Shown: piece by piece, positions 1 through 12,198 of the stretch
Layout of the letters: every line of letters starts with the position of its first letter
Numbering within the stretch: the stretch's first letter is position 1
Origin: Lepidurus packardi
Lineage: Eukaryota; Arthropoda; Branchiopoda; Notostraca; Triopsidae
NCBI GenBank assembly: GCA_023053545.1
Contig: JAKZAN010000005.1
Coordinates: 6,758,001-6,822,000 of the forward strand
Reading direction: 5' to 3'
Length of the DNA: 64,000 nt
Notes under the pieces: model-generated
Seen by the model: only the letters and a program-made list of their open reading frames with translations
Told to the model about the DNA's origin: nothing
Database searches by the model: none
Translations under genes and position numbers: made by a program

Positions 1-3000
1 TTTTTAAATTCACGGGATTAGCTGACAATAATTGAACCATTCCGAGTCCCTCCTCACGCGTCGTGGAAGGCGTAGCTTGACTTTCAGAATCCAAAGTGAT
101 GGCATCATGGTTCCTTCCCTCTGTTTCGGCAGAAGAGTTCAAAGTGACTTCATTTTCATTAACCATTTGCGTGTACGCGACGTCCCGTCTTGATGGTACA
201 TTCCCTTGCTCTTGCCTAACAGCAGGAAGATCTGAACTGTAAACTTCTTGAATTTGCTGCCGCGCTATGGATGGTAGGGAAGAAACTGTTCGAAGGAGTA
301 CTTCAGAGGGTTGCAAGTAAGGGTTAGCATACGTTGTATTCTCTGAGTCCGTGGTGGGAGAACAAGCCTGAGTTTGAGGCTTCGAGATAATTCCATCTAG
401 TTGTCGACATGCCTGCGAAGCTGATGTTCGCCTTTCTGAGGACTCAGATTCTGCACTCAGTTCTAATGTAAATTCCATTTCCAGGGTACTACTTAGTATG
501 TCTTGGGAAGAAGTTACGCTACTGCTTAAGTTTCGGTCAGCGTTTTCCAACAGAGTGCTGGTGACCAAAGTTTCGACATGGGTAATAATAGGTAAACAGT
601 ATTCAGGTTCCGAATCATTGGAATTCACGTTTTCCTGAGATACTTTTTCAGAACTTGTTCGTTTTAGCATCACGGAATTAGTTGACGGTAAGGAAACCAT
701 TCCGAGTCCTTCCTCGCGCGTCGTGGAAGGCGTAGCTTGACTTTCAGAATCCAAAATGATCTCATCCCGGTTCCTTCCCTCCGTTTCGGCAGATGAGTTC
801 ATAATAATTTCATCTGCATTGACCATTTGCGCGTACGCGACCTCCCGTACTGAAGGTACATTCCCCTGCTGTTGTTTAACAGCAGGAATATCTGAACTGC
901 AAAATTCGTGAATTTGCTGGCGAGTTGGGGATGGTGGGGAAGGAACCGTTCCAAGAAGGCCTTCACAGGATTGCAAGTTGGGAGTAGCATACGGTGCACT
1001 GTCCGAGTCCGTGGTTGAAGAGCAAGCCTGAGTTTTAGAATTCGAGGTAATTCCATTTATCTGTCCACAAGCTTGCGAAACAAACGCACGACCTTGTGGG
1101 GACTCGGGTTTTGCATCCCAATGCAGCGTACTTTCCATTGCTAGGTTACGACTTAGTACGTCGTGGGAAGAAGTTGTGCTTCTTCTTAAATTTTTGTCAG
1201 CGCTTTTCAGCGGAGTGCTGGTGACCAAAGTATCCACATTGGTACTACTTGGCAAACTGCATTCATGTTCTGGATCACCGGAATTCAAAATGGTTGCTGA
1301 ACTGTTTAAAATTCGCATTATTTCGTTCACTTCCATTACTTCGTCAGTCCTTACTGGCTCCTCAGCTGATGGAAAGAGGGGAGAGGATACCTCACTCAAT
1401 GATTTTTGTTCACTTGCTGCTGCAGTATCTAGACGGAAAGGAGACAACTCTGCAAATTCATCAGTAGATGTACACACAGGCTCAGGAGGCGCTTCCGAAA
1501 CTGTTGTCTTCTTCGAATCCAGGATCCTCCTATTAAAAAATGTAGTCAAACCCGAAAAAGACAAAGATTAACGCGGCAACTGAGAAATGGACATAAAGCT
1601 TAAAAGACTCACTGGAATAGTAAACCTTTCAAATTACTCGTGTCCGACATTTTGCACATAATGCCTCGCAGTTCGAAACGAAAATATTCATAGTCTTCTT
1701 TCCTGGTCATTTTCAAATGAACTCCGCGGAATAATAAGTACATCCCAACCTACGATTCAAACCCACCCACAAAAAAAACAACTAATTAACATACATTAGC
1801 TGAGGAAATCAAATGAATCACCTCAATATCGAGGTCTTTTTTGGCGACAGGCACAAAAATTTTGATCACGGGATAATTGGAAGGAGTTTTGCGAACACCA
1901 TTCAAGTTAGGCGCGTCAGAAATTAATTTTGCGAGGGGTAATGGGCAAATCGTGCCATCCTCGAGGTAAATAGCAAAGAAAAGAGAATTGCCTTCGTACA
2001 CATTTCTGACCGATAAAACTCTTCCACATAAATTCACAAGCGCCTCTGTTTTCCCTGCGTAGGCACTTAGTTCAGAGAAAGCTAGGACTTTGTCTATCTT
2101 TTCTTTTTCCTGCTTGTACACTTCAGCATAATCTAGCATTCTAAGGGCCAAACGACGTTCTTCAGCTAAAAAGCAAGAAAAAGTGGTAAACATAAACAAA
2201 ACTGAGTTGATATTTACGACACATTGGCCGCAAGCTAGGAAAAACCGTACCTGTTAGGGAGTAAGACTTGCTGGTAGTTATGGGCGCTTCGTCACGTCTG
2301 AAAATTAACACGTTTGACCCAGAGAACGTGCGAAAATCTATATCAGACCGACGAATATCTGTCTTTACTGCGTTCCCGAAACTTTTCTTCTTCTCCGCCT
2401 AAGATGAACACAAATTATTATTGCAATGAATTTTCTAGGGAAACTTACGCGAGCTCTATGTACGCGGATTACATCACCCAATCTGATTGGTGGAAAAGTT
2501 TCAGGTTTTGATTTGTCGAAAATGTGTAACAAGTAGTCTTTGGGTTCGCCCTTCGGATTTTTGTTCCAATTTTCATACTCCGTGCTTCCTTCTTGGAGTG
2601 GGGGGCAACACGAGTCGTCTACAATTAAGTACATGGCATGCCAGTTCGTTTTGCTGGCCTGAGTTTGGGTGGGTGACCGCAATATTCCGGTTACCACTGC
2701 GTAGAAGTTGTTGTGCTGGTCGCCGAATTTCTGAGCATTCATCTTAAGGTTAAAGTAATGATAAATTTCGCCAGCTGATCTGGCAGCTGGTACGTCCCAC
2801 GGATCTTTAGTCTGAGCGACTTCTTCATGAGCTTCCACATTTGAAGTGTCCTAATTCATTGAAGGCCTTAAGGCAAACAGTTCTGTGTTACTTTAAGAAC
2901 TTACTGTTGCCTTGAGGTCCATTTTCCAAACAACAAGGTGGGAAGGATTGGAAAAACGGATTTCAAATAACGTGTTTGGCTTGCTACTTTTTAGGACAGT

Positions 3001-3504
3001 AGGATTCTCGATGGCCAATATGTCGCCTTTTGATATGTAATCTTCTGCAGGTTTAGCTGCCTCTCCTTGGGCTGCGAGGAATAATGAACCATCAACTGTC
3101 GACGCTCGATCATTCAGGGATACTAAAAACATGATATTTATGTTGGTAGCATAAAAAGTTGAATATCTACGTCCAAAGTGTTACCTTCATCGACTCGGAA
3201 AGATTTCCAGGTTTTGCCGGACTGTAAAATTGTCAGATCAAATGCATCGTACACTTTGACCTTTGAAAAAAGAAATGTTTAAAAGAAATGAGTAAACTAC
3301 GGGGAAGAATCTAATCTAGGCACTAACCAAAACCACACGTTGGCTGTCACGTTGTGATACTGGAATGGCATGTAGTGTTTCTAGACTTATACATTGTTTT
3401 CCCGTTTCTTGCAAGAAATGCTGAAGGGCTTTGATATCAAATTTTGAATGTACGACATTTGGCATACAACTTGCTGGCCCTGATTGTTCTCCGTTGGCAG
3501 GCAT
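1..3504 (-). CDS. POT1: POT1-like protection-of-telomeres protein (partial, C-terminus off the left edge)
   Basis: Spliced minus-strand gene with eight exons: 3504-3328, 3260-3185, 3122-2905, 2850-2449, 2398-2251, 2165-1795, 1749-1613 and 1529 to the edge. Every junction has GT-AG borders and matching phase. At least 1,019 codons are open. POT1 binds single-stranded telomeric DNA in the nucleus within shelterin. The exon at 2850-2449 plus the next carry an OB fold of the Telo_bind type (beta strand NFYAVVTGIL, then LGDVIRVHRAR). Exons 2165-1613 carry a second OB-like domain (LVNLCGRVLSV, DGTICPLP, VGMYLLFRGVHLK), in the order seen in POT1. The first three exons may form a further OB-like module. 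From 1529 down to 1 runs a serine- and threonine-rich tail built from a tandem repeat. Start chosen: first ATG before a phase-consistent exon. The family call rests on remembered motif layout, so an alternative is another OB-fold protein such as an RPA paralogue. Confidence 0.72.
11..1320 (-). repeat. 660-bp in-frame tandem duplication in the POT1-like tail
   Basis: Two adjacent copies offset by exactly 660 bp (220 codons) lie inside one open exon, at about 671-1320 and 11-670. Matching landmarks include the GTGCTGGTGACCAAAG block at 555 and 1215, and the CGTGGAAGGCGTAGCTTGAC block at 62 and 722. Similarity is high at the low-coordinate end of each copy and fades toward about 1300. The reading frame stays open through both copies despite many substitutions, which points to selection for coding. 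A further copy could lie left of the window. Confidence 0.9.
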
Positions 3505-4823
3505 TTCACGTTAACTTACTTTGTAAAAAAACAAAACAACGTTTGAAACTTACTTCAGATATTTTCGCGAGCGACAACGTTGCCAAGTTCTCGAATGGGT
3601 GTTCTTCGTGGTTTGGGGAAATTTTTAGCAGATTTATATAAGAGTTGGTGTGATTTGATTATTTATTTGTCTAAAGTAGTCAGAAAGCCTGTAAACTCTC
3701 AGGCAGAATTATTTAATACAAGATTGAAGGGGTGTTTGTTGGTGAAAACTGAAAAAAAAGTTTTTGAAATTCGTGTTTCTTTTTAATATGGCAAATATTG
3801 CAAAGTCAAAATTTTGAGAAATGTCGTATACGTTTTACGTAAGACGGCCTTTGCCTTTCCCGTGCTGTCGTGGTATAGATAACTAAGCTATACGGAGCCT
3901 TAATTCAAAGCAGTTGTTTTACTAATCGTTAAAAGGTTTAATCACAGTATAGAGGTATCACAGTATGATAACATCTTCCAATGTTACGGTTTTCTGACGA
4001 CCTTCTCGGTCCCCCGAGTAATATTCAGGTAAAAGGCCAGAAAATGAAAGGGTACATTCGCAAACCTCCCAGTGCAGTTCAAAAAAGGTCACGACGGTTT
4101 ACAAAGCGCGTAATTTAAATCTATTGCTTTAAACTATGTGAGCTTAAAATAAAAGATGAATTAACTAGGTCAAAGCACAACACGTATACACATTATATAC
4201 TATTTCGCGTTACCCAGGTTGCACCACGAGGAGGCAGTCTATTTTGCAACCCATACATAGGTGTTTTATAGTATACAGGTTTAACCCCATATACTATAAA
4301 ATACCCATGTATATTAATGTCTATATGTGTTGTTATGACTATTTATGTCTATATACGAGTTATCCATTACATTGGTACTTTACAACTATTCTTTACTACT
4401 TTACAACTATGAAAGACTTTTACCGTAAGACTTTAATACCAAGATCCAGCATAATCATTTCCGGGAGAAAAACTTTCAAAATCGCGCAATGCTAGTCGAA
4501 TCTTACGTCAGCCCCAAACTCCCTCGAGTGAAAGGTCACCAGTCCCCCGTTTTGTGAATGTTTTGTTCTCTTTTCGAACCCTTCTTGTAGTAGATTTGGA
4601 ATGCCTACTTCTGGGGTAGGATTGGCAAGTCTGTGAATCCATCCCTCCTATGTTCCTTGTTACCCCCACATCCTCTTGAGACCGAGAAAATCGTGTTAAT
4701 CCCTTTACATTGGAAGATACCCCCAGTTACCATACTGTGAAACCTTTATTGTGATCCCTGGCTCACAAAAGGATTCCTGATTCTAATTCTACATTTTTCT
4801 CCACCTCGTTTGTTAACTTGGTT
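3505..4823. other. Intergenic, AT-rich
   Basis: No gene recognised. The part just above 3504 probably holds the POT1-like 5' leader: on the minus strand a GT-AG-like donor (CTGAAGTAAG) lies near 3551. The rest, about 3700-4800, is AT-rich with short unrelated open frames only. Confidence 0.5.
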
Positions 4824-5599
4824 TTAAGGGACTTTGACTTTCCTTTGCTCGTATTTTAAATTGTGTTTAACTAATCTTGAAACAGAACGGGGTTTCTTTA
4901 ACTGTACTCTTAACAATGATACTAATTTTTCGGCATGCGCAAGTTTTTTGGAAACAGCAGCACAATCGGCACGCAAACAAGATGCCTGAGGTAAGGTTGG
5001 GATTTTGGAAGTAGAATAGGCATGAAAACCGTCAAGATCGATAGTCTCGGGGTGAAAGTCCCGAATACTACTAATTTCTGGTGAAGCTGGGGAAACAGGC
5101 GTTTCTTTAGCGGGGTGAATGTCCGGAATACTATGAATTTCTGGGGAAACTGGGGAAAGAGACGTTTCTATAGAACTCTGTTTTTGCGCGTAGTTGTGCT
5201 CAGCAGAAATGGATGTCCCGTTTTCGTTGTTCTTTCCGTTTTGATTCGTTTCGTTTCCATTTTGAAAATCTCCTTCATTTTATCCAACCAAAATTACCTA
5301 CTTGTTGGCACCAATAATGTAGTAAAAAAAAACCTTCAGGGATGTTCAATTACTATACGTACCTTGACTTCGTATACACTTGGAGAAAAAAACACAATGA
5401 AAGCCTTTGAAAAGTGCAGGAATTTTTATTGAAAAATAGAGAAAGTAATTACAGGTAAATAGTAGTAATTATAGTAACCTAATTTCCGATTAAGGCCCGT
5501 TTTGCCATCACCTTTCTTGTCTTCTTGAGGAAGCCATATGACATACGCTGGATCAGCAGTCGGATCAGTCACCCAATTTCTCATCTTGCGAAGGAACAT
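4824..5599 (-). CDS. Unrecognised 203-aa protein with a 21-aa internal repeat
   Basis: Three exons (5599-5453, 5378-5363, 5272-4824) with GT-AG borders join in phase to 204 codons ending in TAA. The middle exon is only 16 bp. An in-frame TAA lies upstream of the ATG at 5599. I do not recognise the family. The N-terminus is aromatic and basic (MFLRKMRNWVTDPTADPAYV, later a Tyr-rich GYYNYYY). The middle is Asn-rich. Two 21-residue repeats follow (ETSLSPVSPEI... and ETPVSPASPEI...), rich in Ser-Pro, so possibly phosphorylated. The C-terminus is a basic, heptad-like helix (KKLAHAEKLVSLLRVQLKK). No signal peptide or membrane segment is seen. It lies head-to-tail between the POT1-like and hnRNP M genes. 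A transposon-derived or lineage-specific gene is possible. The 16-bp exon is the weakest part of the model. Confidence 0.5.
5049..5171 (-). repeat. Two-copy 63-bp coding repeat
   Basis: The blocks near 5049-5109 and 5112-5171 are near copies, each containing GGGGTGAA then TGTCCGGAATACTA-like then AATTTCTGG and GGGGAAA. They keep one minus-strand frame and encode the Ser-Pro-rich 21-residue repeats of the unknown gene. Confidence 0.8.
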
Positions 5600-6452
5600 T
5601 TTGAGTTTTTCTTGTTATGTCTAGGTTTCTTCTTCTGGACAACATCAGACTTTTCAGAAGCAAAGCAAGCGTAGAAACTTTGCCGGCAATTAGCTATCTA
5701 TTTCTTTTCTTACTCAAGGCTTTCGATAAAAAAAACAATTACAAACATCAGTGCCATCTGCGACTCTTTCCCATCAATAAGCTAAGGTATACGGGAGCCT
5801 TAATAGCAGAGATTTATAATGGCCTGGTCGTTTTCCAGGATCTCTCGGCTTCTTGAACACCCCTCCAGCATTGTTAGGTTTCAGCACTTTTCTATTAGTG
5901 ATCTAATGCATAATTTCTTTTAAGCAAGAGTCTTATGTATTTACTTCCATGTTATTTTTCATACGATTTCGTAAAAAAAAAAAAAAACACTTAGCAACCA
6001 GCAAAATAGGTCACGTTTTGTTTCACGAACTGTACAAAGTTTAAGAAACTGTTTAAAAATGCTCACTCCCACAATACCCCTATCAAGATCTCGAAAACGA
6101 ATCAAATGCCCGAATTATTACTTTCGACTTTTAAACCTGGCGCAACCTCAAAGAAAATCCATGTATGAAACAAAGTGTATTTGACTGACAATGCAGAATC
6201 CCGTCCACTGCCTAAACAAAACACTAACTGGCTCAATTCTCCGACAGCTTGCTAAAACAAAACCTTGTCCATTTTCACTGAGATACCAATAAGTCCAACA
6301 CAGTTACTTAATTGACGCAGATGAGGAATCCCCACAACAAGAAAGAGGCACAATAAATCCGTTAATTTGTTGGCCATCGGACCCCAAATACTCCGACAGA
6401 AGGGAAGTCGAGGAAATCCAGTTCCTTGCTACTTACGTCTTCCAGCAGCGAT
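5600..6452. other. Intergenic between the unknown gene and hnRNP M
   Basis: This holds the probable 3' UTR of the hnRNP M gene (minus strand, below 6453) and the promoter side of the unknown gene. A poly-A tract lies near 5972-5986. No coding exon is recognised. Confidence 0.5.
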
Positions 6453-9274
6453 TCAATAAAAACAAATGTCGATGTTCCGATTGTTCATCCGGGAATTGGT
6501 GAGCATAGCTGCAGTCGAAAATAACGTCCGGAGGACCAACAGAATAAAGTTAGAAAATTTCAAGAATGCAATGGAACCTTTTGACTACTAAGACATACAT
6601 AACGCTCGGCTGGCGTCCCGTTCCGACCCCATTCGGACATAACCTGTCCCTTGTTGTAATATCTTTGCCTCAAGGACGTCGCCAACTGATCGAAATTTTT
6701 GAAGCAGGTCGTTTGCCAAGCAATCCATGGGTAGCTACACAAGGAGAAAAATCAATCAACACTTTCCAATTGACCATCCATCCGAAGTCGAGCAGACTCG
6801 CCTACTAATGCAATCCCATTCGTAACCCCGAGTTAACTTTTACAAATACTTTCCTACGAAAAAAGTCGAGTAGACTCGCCTACTAATGCATTCTCAACCA
6901 TAACCCCTAGCTAACTTTTGCAATTTTTTTCCGACTTATCTAAGACGCTGGCTGAGTATGCAATTTCCAGATTAACACACGACTTCCTTCATGTAAAAAT
7001 ACACAAGACATATGCGACAAACCACACAAAAATCATGCTGACCAACGCAGGATTCAAACTGTACCTCCCTGGAGTAAGAAAAATGGAACTCAAAACCGAC
7101 TTACGTTATTCACAAGTAGTTCACATTTTGGGCGTCCCGCCCCAGGCATGCCAGGTCCAGCACCCATGCGCATTCCGGGACCTTGCATGGCTCCGCCTAT
7201 CGGCCCCCCATTCCCTGCGCCACCCCCTCCCATACGGGGAGAATCGAAACCAGACGGAGCTGGACCAGAAACCCGATTATCGCCCCGATTGGGCGCGTAA
7301 GAATCGCCTGGGTACCCAGCTCCGCCTCCTCCCCCTCCTCCGCCGCCACTGCGATACAAATCAAATGGATCGCGACCAGGCTCGCGATCACGATCCCTCG
7401 GAGGTCCTGCGCGGTCTCGATCGTAATCGACTGGACCGGACCCCGATCGATTCATATCCGTGGAATACCCGTAAGCTGCAGACCCCGGTCCTCCATATCT
7501 ACACACAAGTTTCGAATAGATCAGGATAACCCTTACTTAACCTGTCTAATAACAACAACAAACAAACATCTCACAACGCCTAATGCGCGGCAGACAAAAG
7601 CCTAAGAAGTTGCAATTAAGAGAATGAGGCTTGTAAATCCAATTTACCCATTGCCAAATCCTTGTGACTGGGGTCCTCGGCCGCCATCTTGGCCAGGGCC
7701 TGGTCCTAAATTGGATGCTGAGGGAGCTAAAGGAGCATTGGGTACAATTCCTTGTAAACCTGGCAAAACTAAACGACTCAAATCACTTGAAGAAAGCGAG
7801 TTGATGACGTTTGTCAGGGCAGGTAAATTGGCTAATCCGTTCACATTCAGAGGCGGGACTATCGCCTGTGGAGTCATTCGAGAGCCACTATCGAATGGGA
7901 CATCCTACGACCATAAAAGATGTCAAGTAAACTTGAAATTGTAGGACTAGTCGTTTCAATTTAAAAAATCAAAAACCACAAAAACTTACATGTAAAGGTT
8001 TCCCTTCAGCTCCCAGGCCCATTCCAATCCCCCGTAGACCTTCTGGCAGTTTTGCGCTCCTGGTCTCCTGCTTCTCTATCCTGTCCATCCTGACGGTCAT
8101 TTTACGGTCAAAAAGCATTTGGTTGTTAAACATGGAAATGGCCTGAACTGCCCTAATGGGATGGTCCATTTCCACTACGCCAAACCCGCGACTTTTGCCC
8201 TCCCTATCCTTGACAACTTCTGCGTTGATCACCTTCCCAGCCAAGGAGAAGACTTCGTTCAACTTCGTGTCATCGACTTTGTAATCCAACTAAATACCAA
8301 ACCCATATTAAGCCTTGCCCTGTAGATTGACAGTAAACTTACGTTAGCAACAAAGACACGGGCACCGAGGGGACCATCGATGCCTAATTCGGCTAAGAAT
8401 TTGCGATTTAGCCCGTAAGTGTTAAACTCTTGTGAAGAGTCTGGCATAATAGGAGGACCTTCGAACCGAGATGCGGGTGGCCCATCGAAACGAGATGCTG
8501 GTGGACCATCGTCACGACGTGGAAAATAATCATCGCGTCTTTCGCGGCTACGAGCTCGCTGTTTTAGCAGATAACCGTGGTCATCTCGTTCTACGCCCGA
8601 ATCGTCTTTGACACTCAATTTCCTTCCCTTCAAATCAAACCGATGCATCTTATCCAGAGCTAACTTGAGCAAACGTGGAGAATCGAACTCCACGATGCCA
8701 CAACCGCGCGATTTCCCAGCCGTGTCTTCGTATATTTGTGAAAACGAGACATCACCAACTAGATAAACCAAGTCTTTCTTTTAGCTCAACTTCCAAGATT
8801 AGCTAGATTCCAAGCATACCTTCCGTCCTAAACAGATCCTTGAGTTCTTGCCACTTGAACTCATAGGGTATGTTAGTTATAAAAACGCGATTGTTGGTGC
8901 GAGCACCACGCTTTCTAGGCCCATTACTGTTTGAAAAATCCCGGTCTGACTTCCTTTTGTCGCCTCGCCTATTGCGATCACGATCACGACCCCTGTCTTT
9001 ATTGTCATCTCGTTCGCGCCCATTTTCATCCTTCCTATTGTCGCCAATTTTGATGAAGTCACATTCGTCTTTCACGTTATCAGCCTCCCTGTTCAATTAG
9101 CAAACCAACAACGTCAAAACAATGGCCAAAACAACATTACCAATCCTCCAATACCAATCTGATAATAAGCTTTGCACCAATAGCAACCACCAAAAACGTT
9201 ATTAAATTATTAAATAGTTGATTGAAAGTATTGCCTTACGTGTTTTCCATCGAATTCTGCAAATTATCAGCCAT
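6453..9274 (-). CDS. HNRNPM: hnRNP M / MYEF2 / rumpelstiltskin-type RNA-binding protein
   Basis: Eight exons (9274-9240, 9088-8820, 8758-8343, 8289-7990, 7904-7648, 7498-7105, 6734-6599, 6508-6453) join exactly into 621 codons with a TGA stop. The product is a nuclear pre-mRNA-binding protein; family members regulate splicing and, in flies, mRNA localisation. An acidic and Arg/Asp-rich N-terminus precedes RRM1 (about residues 68-145, NRVFITNIPY and GKSRGCGIVEF). RRM2 is at about 235-310 (ARVFVANLDY across a splice, GKSRGFGVVEM), followed by the hnRNP M-like GIGMGLG stretch. A Gly/Pro/Asp-rich region follows, and the protein ends within RRM3 (CELLVNNLPM, GTGYVRM, RNIDICFY). Ending right at RRM3 is normal for the family. 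The gene start lies 380 bp below the end of the GABA transaminase gene, same strand. Confidence 0.9.
6787..6920. repeat. Two-copy intronic repeat, about 55 bp, 78 bp apart
   Basis: In the 370-bp intron before the last two hnRNP M exons, blocks starting at 6787 and 6865 share GTCGAG-AGACTCGCCTAC and a TAATGCA, then diverge while keeping a TAACTTTT end. Function is unknown; it looks like a simple local duplication. Confidence 0.75.
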
Positions 9275-9653
9275 AATAACGCCGATGTTTCACGATAAAC
9301 TTTCCAAAACGCCAACCCTAAAACGTCTACTCCGGTTTATTGTTATGAATAACAGAGCCACCATACGGCCAACTACAGTTAGCGCCAAAATTTGATTCTG
9401 GAACTCCTACATTCACAAGCTGCACTATTTATTTGCTGGTTAGTATACCAAAATCAATGCATGGAAGACTGTACCAATTACCACAGTTAAAAATTCGAAA
9501 GTTTGAGGGTAGCAAACACTCATAATATCTGAAAAGCTGGGAATGACGAAGTAGAAATGAAAACTACGTAAAAGTGCACAAAGTATCTCTGTCCAACTGG
9601 TTAGTAACATTTCATTTCACTGGAAAAAGGTTCAAACAACGAGTGTTGATTGC
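9275..9653. other. Intergenic, GABA transaminase 3' side / hnRNP M promoter
   Basis: The 379 bp separate two minus-strand genes. A reverse-complement AATAAA (TTTATT) at 9428-9433 is a reasonable poly(A) signal for the transaminase. No coding potential is seen. Confidence 0.5.
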
Positions 9654-12198
9654 TCACAATGATGACAAGACTTTTTCCAAGCGGTCGAGGAAAATATCGC
9701 AATGGTGGGTCTGGAATATCAACGCTGGCCTTAAACGAACTGAAATATCTCCACAACCTCCGGATTGAATGCCTGGATTCAAGGGTAAGCCTTAAGATAA
9801 AAACTTTTGTTAAAGAAAAATATTATACCTTGAGTTTTCAGCAAAGATACAATCTTGTCCCGTTTCTCAACCGAAGATGCATCGAAAGCACAGAAAGTCC
9901 CACGTCCACGTGCGTTCAGCGTGTGCTGGGGAAATCGTTTACCCATGTCTAGCAAGCCAGTCATGAGCTGATCGCCCACTGTCTGTACATTCTCCAGGAG
10001 ATTATCTCTACGAACGATTTCGATCACTTTCTCCAAAACAACCACCTTAGAAGGATCCCCCATCCAAGTATTGAAAATTCGGTAAGGTTGCTGAGGTCTA
10101 CAGTCCAAAGGCACGTTATAACAACCGCAGATTTAATATTTTTTTTTTAAATTATCACCTCATTGAAGGCAAACTATAGAAACCTCCCGTAAGCATTTTT
10201 TTGCTGAACGTAACCACATCAGCTGGCTCGGGCAAATCAAAATGTTCGTGGCACCAAAACTTCCCTGTAGGACCGCCTCCCGTTTGAACTTCATCAATAA
10301 GCAGAGCTGCTCCATTCTGATAATACACCGATGAATACAATGGATTAATTCGAATTTATTTAGCTCAAGGTTAGAAAAAGGTTTTACGTTTTTGGCTATT
10401 TTCTGTAAAGATTGGAAAAATGCAGGTGATGCGTGATTGTCGCCTCCTTCGGACTGAATTGGTTCGATAACAATGCCTGCTACTGATTTTCCCGCTTTGT
10501 TATACGTGTGAATTAATTCCTCAACCTGTTTGCCAGAAGAACAATGTAGCATTAATATAAATTAAGTTAAAGCAAATGAACGTTAAAGCATTAACTAAAA
10601 GTAAATGTAAACAGATTAGAAAACTTTACATGAGCCAACGATTTTCGATCTTCCTCAGCATTCTCGCGCACATGCTCCTCTAACGGATATTGGTACTTGG
10701 GGAACCGGGCAATGGGCCAATCCATGGACGGGATGTCCAACTTGTGAATGGCCTTGGAATGTGTAGTAGCCAGACAGCCCATCGTTCTTCCATGGAATCC
10801 GCCTTTATCAATAAAAAGGCAATTAAGGCACACTTTCCTAACTGGCTTTTAACAAACCGTGGAAGGATAAGAGCGTAAATGGGGGACATCCTGGTTCTTG
10901 ATTGATCATACAAGAAGCAAGTTCTTCTTGAGAGAAATTGGTATCAGAGCCTCGCTGCTTATTACGGTACCACATAAAAATAGCTTTAAATGCGTTTTCA
11001 TTCGCACAAGAGCCACACGCCATTGTTAACACTTCGCTGTGCCCTTTTGGGGACACCTAAACGAATTATCATCATTACAAGCTCCTCCCCTAAACGTTCG
11101 TTACTAATAATAAGTATAGAAATAGTCGTTATTACCGAAAGCAATGTGTCCCTGAGTCGTTGCGGCCATCCCGCACCAGGGTAAACTCCCAAAGCCGGAC
11201 GATTTATGAACGTTTTCTGAAAATTCGCAAAAATTCAAACTTTTGGTAAAAAAAAAAAACAAGCTTAGATATATGAACGTACTTTATTGGCGGGATTGTC
11301 CAGAATTGCCAAAAGCTCCGGATGATTATAACCCAAGGGAAGCGACGAGATTTGAGTATAGACATCTAAAAGTGCATTCCCATCTACGTCGACTAAGTAG
11401 TTGCCCAAACTTTTCTCGTAATCAACAAACAGTTGAATACTCCCACTTTGCTACAAGTTAAAAGAAAAAGGTAAAAAGAAGCATATAAAAACCTGTGCGC
11501 TAAAAGCCGTAGTACTACAACAATGGGGACTTGACTCATACATGTTCCGGCTTGACCTGGAGTTGTTCATACTTTGACATATAAAATAGGGAAAACAGAT
11601 CAATACTCCGAGTCTGAAGATGTACAGGTATGGCTGAGTAAGCCAGGTAGACAAGCGTCAGAGCTATTCCCAGCAATTCTGCAGACGTGCTACATGTTTT
11701 TTTCTTTTTTATCACACCAAATGGTAAAAAAGGGGCGTAAAGTCCATCATCCAGAAGTTGAATTGTTGGTTAGTTCTTTACGGGGTGAGGGACAAGCCAT
11801 TTTTAGGACAAAAACGATTAGAAAATGTTGAAATCTTCAACGTATGTTAAAAAATAGCGCTTTTCACTCCCCCCTTTCGATACTAATGAAAGTAGAACAA
11901 TTCCCGAAGAGGCATTACTTGTATAGCGTCTAATTCAGCCAGCAATTTTTTGGACAAAGGTCCAGGAATGGCAGTTTGTACAATGGGTCTGTCTTGCTCC
12001 CCAGGAATAAATGATTTGACAGCCGGAGCAGCTTTGGATGCATAATCACGAATACCTAAAAGCAAAAGGTTAATCATAACTGCAATCACTATCTTATCAA
12101 ATAATAGTTAATTTACCTGTAACGCTGGCAGAAGCTGTCTTGGTTTTACACAACTGTTGAACAACGCCAGGCAAGCTAGTTTTCGCTCTCAGTAACAT
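9654..12198 (-). CDS. ABAT: 4-aminobutyrate aminotransferase, mitochondrial
   Basis: Ten exons (12198-12117, 12055-11919, 11450-11283, 11216-11136, 11056-10858, 10802-10630, 10525-10388, 10316-10159, 10097-9829, 9772-9654) join in frame to 508 codons. The enzyme is a PLP-dependent class-III aminotransferase of the mitochondrial matrix. It transfers the GABA amino group to 2-oxoglutarate, giving succinate semialdehyde, and so ends GABA signalling. The basic N-terminus ([11 protein letters not shown]) fits a mitochondrial targeting peptide. Family landmarks are [43 protein letters not shown] and the PLP-lysine segment [10 protein letters not shown] at about residues 364-373. The C-terminus keeps a [14 protein letters not shown] segment. 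Length matches the family (about 500 aa). No defects are seen. Confidence 0.96.

Noticed and set aside
6918..7605. Two long plus-strand frames (203 and 140 aa)
   Set aside because: They lie antisense to the Gly/Pro/Asp-rich exon of hnRNP M; the minus-strand frame has RRM context and exact splice phase.
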